23,304 bases of DNA from Thoreauomyces humboldtii (taxonomy: Eukaryota; Chytridiomycota; Chytridiomycetes; Spizellomycetales; Powellomycetaceae): assembly GCA_027596035.1 (NCBI GenBank), contig JADGJA010000326.1, positions 1 to 23,304 on the forward strand. The letters run 5' to 3'. The position numbers were made by a program, and so were the translations under genes. Of the stretch, positions 20,200-23,304 are shown one piece after another (positions within the stretch are counted from its first letter, which is position 1; each line of letters begins with the position of its first letter). A model generated the notes under the pieces. That model saw only the letters and a list, made by a program, of their open reading frames with translations, did not search any database and was not told the DNA's origin.

Positions 20200-21966
20200 A
20201 TGACTCGATCTCTACTCTTCGCTTCGGCCTTTGCTGCCGCCGCAGGTCTTCTTGCCACCGCAGCTCCCCTTCGCGTCCTGAACGACCCTGCTGCTGGCAT
20301 CACGTCACGCAACTCTCAGCGTCCGTACTTTGCTGCTGGCGTTAAGGAATCCTCGTACTCCACCTCCGGTTCCCCATCAAAGTCCTCGTACTCGGATTCC
20401 GATTACGACGTTTACAAAGCCATCATGTGCGGCGAGCGGGAGGTTCCCTTTGAGGTCAAGGGCGAGCCCGGATTCGGCTTCAGCACCGTCATTCTCAACA
20501 AGAAGACCCGCAGCGTCGAGGTGGTCGCATCGCACTTCAACGTCGGTCCTCTGACAAAGGCCCACATCCACGGACCCGCCGATGCTGCCCACAACGCATC
20601 CGTACTCTTTTCCATCCTCCCGGCCATCGATCCCAACTTCTCCACCACAGAAAACCCCATCCGAAACACGGCTCCCATCACTCTCAACGATGACCAGGTC
20701 AAGCAGCTCGCGCAGGGACTCTTCTACGTCAACCTCCACGACGCTGCACACCCCGAAGGTGCCATGCGCGGTCAGCTCCAGTGCGCCAGCAAGTCCTGCG
20801 AAGGAGCCGATGGAGACTCGAACCGGTTCAAGGATGACGGCGTGTGCAACCATGCCATCTTTGGAAGCGCCGAGAACACTTACAAGAACCTCGGAAACGG
20901 TGCCACCGCCGACAAGGGCGAGAAGTACAACGGCGGGGACAAGTCTTCCGGAGGCAAGTCCTCCACCGACAACTCTTACAACTGGAGTCCTCCCAGTGAC
21001 GATGGCTACGATCAGCCTTCCAAGCCCAGCAAGCCTAGCAAGCCTTCCCAGTCCAAGGGCGGATACAAGAGCGGGGGCGATGACTCGTACAACTCTGGCT
21101 CCTCCTACTCTGGTTACGATGCGCCCGCTCCTTACACGCAGCCTTCCAAGCCCTCCAAGCCTCAGGGCGGGTACAAGAGCGGCGGTGATGACTCTTACAA
21201 CTCTGGCTCTTCGTACTCCGGTTACGATGCGCCTACTTCTTACAACCAGCCCTCCAAGCCTTCCAAGCCCTCCAAGCCCCAGGGCGGATACAAGAGCGGC
21301 GGTGATGACTCTTACAACTCTGGCTCTTCGTACTCCGGTTACGATGCGCCCACTTCTTACAACCAACCCTCCAAGCCTTCCAAGCCTAGCAAACCTTCGC
21401 AGCCTCAAGGTGGATACCAGGGCGGCAACAACTATGAGGACGATGATTCGAGCTACGGCGGTTACACGCAAACTTACTCGGCCAAGGGCGATTCATCCAA
21501 GTACTCCAACGGCAACGACAACTCGTACAGCCAGCCCCACAGCGGATACCACAGCGGCGGTGGCGACTCGTACAACTCTGGCTCTTCCAACTCCGGTTAC
21601 AACTCTGGTTACGACTCTGGCTCCTCCTACTCTGGTTACGATGCGCCTGCTCCGTACACGCAGCCCTCCAAGCCCTCCAAGCCTCAGGGCGGGTACAAGA
21701 GCGGCGGCAGTGGCTCCTCCTACAACACCGGCTCTGGATACCACAGCGGCGGTGATGACTCTGGATACAGCAGCGGCAGCGACATCTGCTCATCTGCTCG
21801 ATCCCACTTCCAGCAGACCGGATCCCAGACCTTGATCCAGTGCGTCGCCATTGCCTGCAACCCTCAGCAGAGCCAGCAGTACATTGAGCGCGCCCTTTAC
21901 CAGTGCGCCGAGCTCGAGAAGGCCGCTCGTCGCAACAACGGTGGACAGATTCCCAACGGATGGTAG
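20200..21966 (+). CDS. Secreted CHRD-domain protein with tandem Lys/Pro/Ser/Gly/Tyr repeats
   Basis: Intron-free gene for 588 residues. A signal peptide is clear: MTRSLLFASAFAAAAGLLATAAP, with a likely cleavage after about residue 22. A CHRD domain (about 72-195) shows YKAIMCGEREVPF, FNVGPLTKAHIHGPAD, GLFYVNLHDAAHPEGAMRGQ and a final QLQC. CHRD domains occur in chordin and in many bacterial and fungal secreted proteins; their function in fungi is unknown. Residues about 240-525 are a low-complexity repeat zone (GYKSGGDDSYNSGSSYSGYDAP plus QPSKPSKP blocks), probably extended and extracellular. The C-terminal 60 residues form a small Cys-containing segment (SDICSSARSHF, LIQCVAIACNPQQ, LYQCAELEKAARR) that may fold as a helical disulfide domain. 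A wall-associated or matrix role is an inference. It has its own TATA-like promoter and a strong GC-rich codon bias. Confidence 0.88.
   Translation: MTRSLLFASAFAAAAGLLATAAPLRVLNDPAAGITSRNSQRPYFAAGVKESSYSTSGSPSKSSYSDSDYDVYKAIMCGEREVPFEVKGEPGFGFSTVILNKKTRSVEVVASHFNVGPLTKAHIHGPADAAHNASVLFSILPAIDPNFSTTENPIRNTAPITLNDDQVKQLAQGLFYVNLHDAAHPEGAMRGQLQCASKSCEGADGDSNRFKDDGVCNHAIFGSAENTYKNLGNGATADKGEKYNGGDKSSGGKSSTDNSYNWSPPSDDGYDQPSKPSKPSKPSQSKGGYKSGGDDSYNSGSSYSGYDAPAPYTQPSKPSKPQGGYKSGGDDSYNSGSSYSGYDAPTSYNQPSKPSKPSKPQGGYKSGGDDSYNSGSSYSGYDAPTSYNQPSKPSKPSKPSQPQGGYQGGNNYEDDDSSYGGYTQTYSAKGDSSKYSNGNDNSYSQPHSGYHSGGGDSYNSGSSNSGYNSGYDSGSSYSGYDAPAPYTQPSKPSKPQGGYKSGGSGSSYNTGSGYHSGGDDSGYSSGSDICSSARSHFQQTGSQTLIQCVAIACNPQQSQQYIERALYQCAELEKAARRNNGGQIPNGW
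21058..21408 (+). repeat. Three in-frame tandem repeats in the CHRD gene (108, 117 and 126 bases)
   Basis: Copies start at 21058, 21166 and 21283. Each encodes GGYKSGGDDSYNSGSSYSGY followed by DAP, a short Tyr/Thr/Asn stretch and two to four PSKP-type units. Copies 2 and 3 differ over their first 100 or so bases by only three changes, all silent (ggg/gga, cct/ccc, cag/caa). A partial fourth copy lies near 21601-21705. Length differences come from the number of Ser-Lys-Pro units. Confidence 0.9.
21601..21705 (+). repeat. Partial, rearranged fourth repeat copy in the CHRD gene
   Basis: This stretch encodes YDSGSSYSGYDAPAPYTQPS, then KPSKPQGGYKSGG. It resembles the end of copy 1 plus the start of the next unit, separated from the main array by about 190 bases of related Gly/Ser/Tyr-rich sequence. 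It suggests duplication followed by divergence. Confidence 0.75.
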
Positions 21967-22294
21967 ATGGGAAAAGGGACCTTTATACACCCAAATCTTT
22001 GTACAGTCATCTTTATAGTTTACTTCACCTTCTCAAATACACGAACCGTATCCTTTAACTGTTTCTTTCTTACCTGAATTGCTCGTGCTTGATACATGTA
22101 CATGTACATGAACATATCCTGCGAGTCAGCGCAAGAGTCATCATACTGTCATCAGGACCGGAGACTTCCAAGTTAGAATCGTGGGCAAGCGCACTCGACA
22201 GGTCGATCGCCCTGCAACTGTTCACCATGACGGCCTCGTCAATACACTTCTTCGGAAAAAGCATTCTCAATCTCCGTACCCCATATTTCTAGTC
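21967..22294. other. Intergenic region, CHRD to DUF1295 gene
   Basis: About 330 bases with the CHRD 3' UTR (AT-rich to about 22080) and the promoter of the next gene. It contains a short CATGTA repeat that forms a palindrome. Small open frames run across it without recognisable features. Confidence 0.5.
22093..22106. repeat. 14-base perfect palindrome TACATGTACATGTA
   Basis: The palindrome is part of a CATGTA repeat that continues to about 22110. It is about 190 bases upstream of the DUF1295 start codon and could be a dimeric factor site, but it is also simple sequence. No function can be assigned from sequence alone. Confidence 0.4.
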
Positions 22295-23304
22295 ATGCCC
22301 TTCTGGTCCATACCCGCTCGAACTCTCGTCGCCACCACTGTTGCGGCTGCCTCCGTCCAGTTTGCGGTGGCAGCTGTCTCGGTCCCGCTGCGGACCGATA
22401 TGGTCTACGATCTTTCCGGGTAAGGCATCTCTTGGGACCTTTGCCGCACCCGCAGTCTCGTTCCCCCGTACTGACTGACGTTGCCGATATGTTGCTAGAG
22501 CGATCACATTCGGCATTTGCACCTTTGTCTCCCTGTACTACCCGTCCCTATCCGCCGTCGGCGTCAAGAACTTCCTTTCAAACCCCGTCGCAGCCTTGTC
22601 CTCGCTCCCTTCCCTCGCAACGTTTCACCCTCGACAGCTCATCCTCAGTGCAATGACGTTGGCCTGGGCAACGCGCCTGGGGAGCCATCTCTTCGTGCGT
22701 GCGATCGAGAAGGGTGGGGACCCTCGCTTCGACGAAATCAAGAAGAACCGCCTGAGGTTCTCGGGAGCCTTTTTCGGTCAGGTTCTCTGGGTCAGTCTTA
22801 CGGCTCTCCCGGTCTACGCGGCCAATGCCATCCCCGCTCGCATGCATCCTGCCCTGGGATACAAGGATTTCATCGGCTTCAGCATCTGGGCCCTCGGTTT
22901 CGCTTTCGAGGTCGTGGCAGACAGGCAGAAGGCGGCCCATGCCAAGGCTCTCAAGGACAAGAAGACCGACGAGTCATTCCTGAGGACCGGGCTCTGGGGC
23001 CTGTGCAGGTTCCCCAACTACTTTGGAGAGTGCTCTCTGTGGACGGGAGCCTACATAGCAAGTCTGGGAGTGCTCAGCGCTGGGACCGGATACCTGAGTC
23101 CGTGGTTCGCGGTTTGGGCGGCGGCCGCCCCTGCCTTTGAGACGCTTCTCATCACGAAGGTTCGGCAATCGTTTCGGGCCCTTCGAATGAGTGCGTGTAT
23201 CTTGAACATTTTCGCAATCTGCACAGGTGTCAGGCATCCCGCTCATCCAGAAGTATCACGACAAGAAGCATGGCAAGAAGCCCGAATACCAAGAATACAA
23301 GAAG
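22295..23304 (+). CDS. DUF1295 family membrane protein (steroid 5-alpha-reductase-like fold), 3' end cut off
   Basis: Polytopic membrane protein, probably of the ER, related to steroid reductases and isoprenylcysteine methyltransferases. Exons 22295-22419, 22499-23159 and 23227 onward; introns 22420-22498 and 23160-23226, phases consistent; 288 residues are visible before the window ends. Features: an N-terminal hydrophobic segment (TLVATTVAAASVQFAVAAV), further membrane helices, WATRLGSHLFVRAIEKGGDP with the following FDEIKKN, FEVVADRQKAAHAK, and the family signature GLWGLCRFPNYFGE (the usual form has Arg-His-Pro-Asn-Tyr). The C-terminal part reads VSGIPLIQKYHDKKHGKKPE and then YQEYKK, close to the normal end of the family, so only a few residues are probably missing. 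The signature region suggests NAD(P)H-type cofactor binding, but the substrate is unknown. Confidence 0.88.

Noticed and set aside
20377..21471. 364-codon open frame on the minus strand
   Set aside because: It is opposite the CHRD gene; its Val/Arg/Leu/Gly-rich sequence is what the GC-rich coding repeats give in reverse.
20582..21835. 417-codon plus-strand frame overlapping the CHRD gene
   Set aside because: A Thr/Ser/Pro/Arg-rich shadow of the repeats in another frame, without start context, signal peptide or domain.

Overview
This is nuclear DNA of a fungus. It holds nine protein-coding genes, eight of them with spliceosomal introns. The introns are short (40 to 82 bases), with GT/AG ends and often a CTAAC-like branch point. 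All the exon joins given here preserve reading frame and family motifs, except one uncertain join at the 3' end of the MDC1-like gene. Gene content is typical of fungi: a Pet127 mitochondrial RNA factor, a mitochondrial Ohr, a bestrophin-like channel and a secreted CHRD protein. One gene is a TOG-array protein whose last TOG domain looks like TOGARAM/crescerin, a family tied to cilia and flagella. That points, as inference only, to a zoosporic (chytrid-like) fungus rather than a yeast or mushroom. I saw no transposon, CRISPR array, rRNA or tRNA.

Layout from left to right: (1) 63-1487 +, bestrophin-like anion channel. (2) 1711-2383 -, Ohr/OsmC peroxidase with a mitochondrial presequence, converging on gene 1. 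(3) 2703-about 5484 +, FHA plus tandem-BRCT protein resembling MDC1, divergent from ohr across 319 bases. (4) 5830-7909 +, Pet127, nine exons. (5) 8145-11960 +, a 1231-residue protein with an NRPS condensation-like fold that lacks the catalytic histidines. (6) 12210-15956 -, the TOG-array protein. (7) 17091-19577 +, a Ded1/DDX3/Vasa-type DEAD-box helicase, eleven exons. (8) 20200-21966 +, secreted CHRD protein with tandem Lys/Pro/Ser/Gly/Tyr repeats. (9) 22295 to the window end +, a DUF1295 (steroid-reductase-like) membrane protein, cut by the window edge.

The genes do not form an obvious pathway or biosynthetic cluster; this reads as ordinary housekeeping synteny. Two loose themes exist: mitochondrial function (ohr, PET127) and stress or DNA damage (ohr and the MDC1-like gene share a divergent promoter region). 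The most unusual items are the TOGARAM-like array, the well conserved MDC1 type BRCT pair in a fungus, the catalytically degenerate condensation-fold protein with a coiled-coil insertion, and the recently expanded repeats in the CHRD protein.
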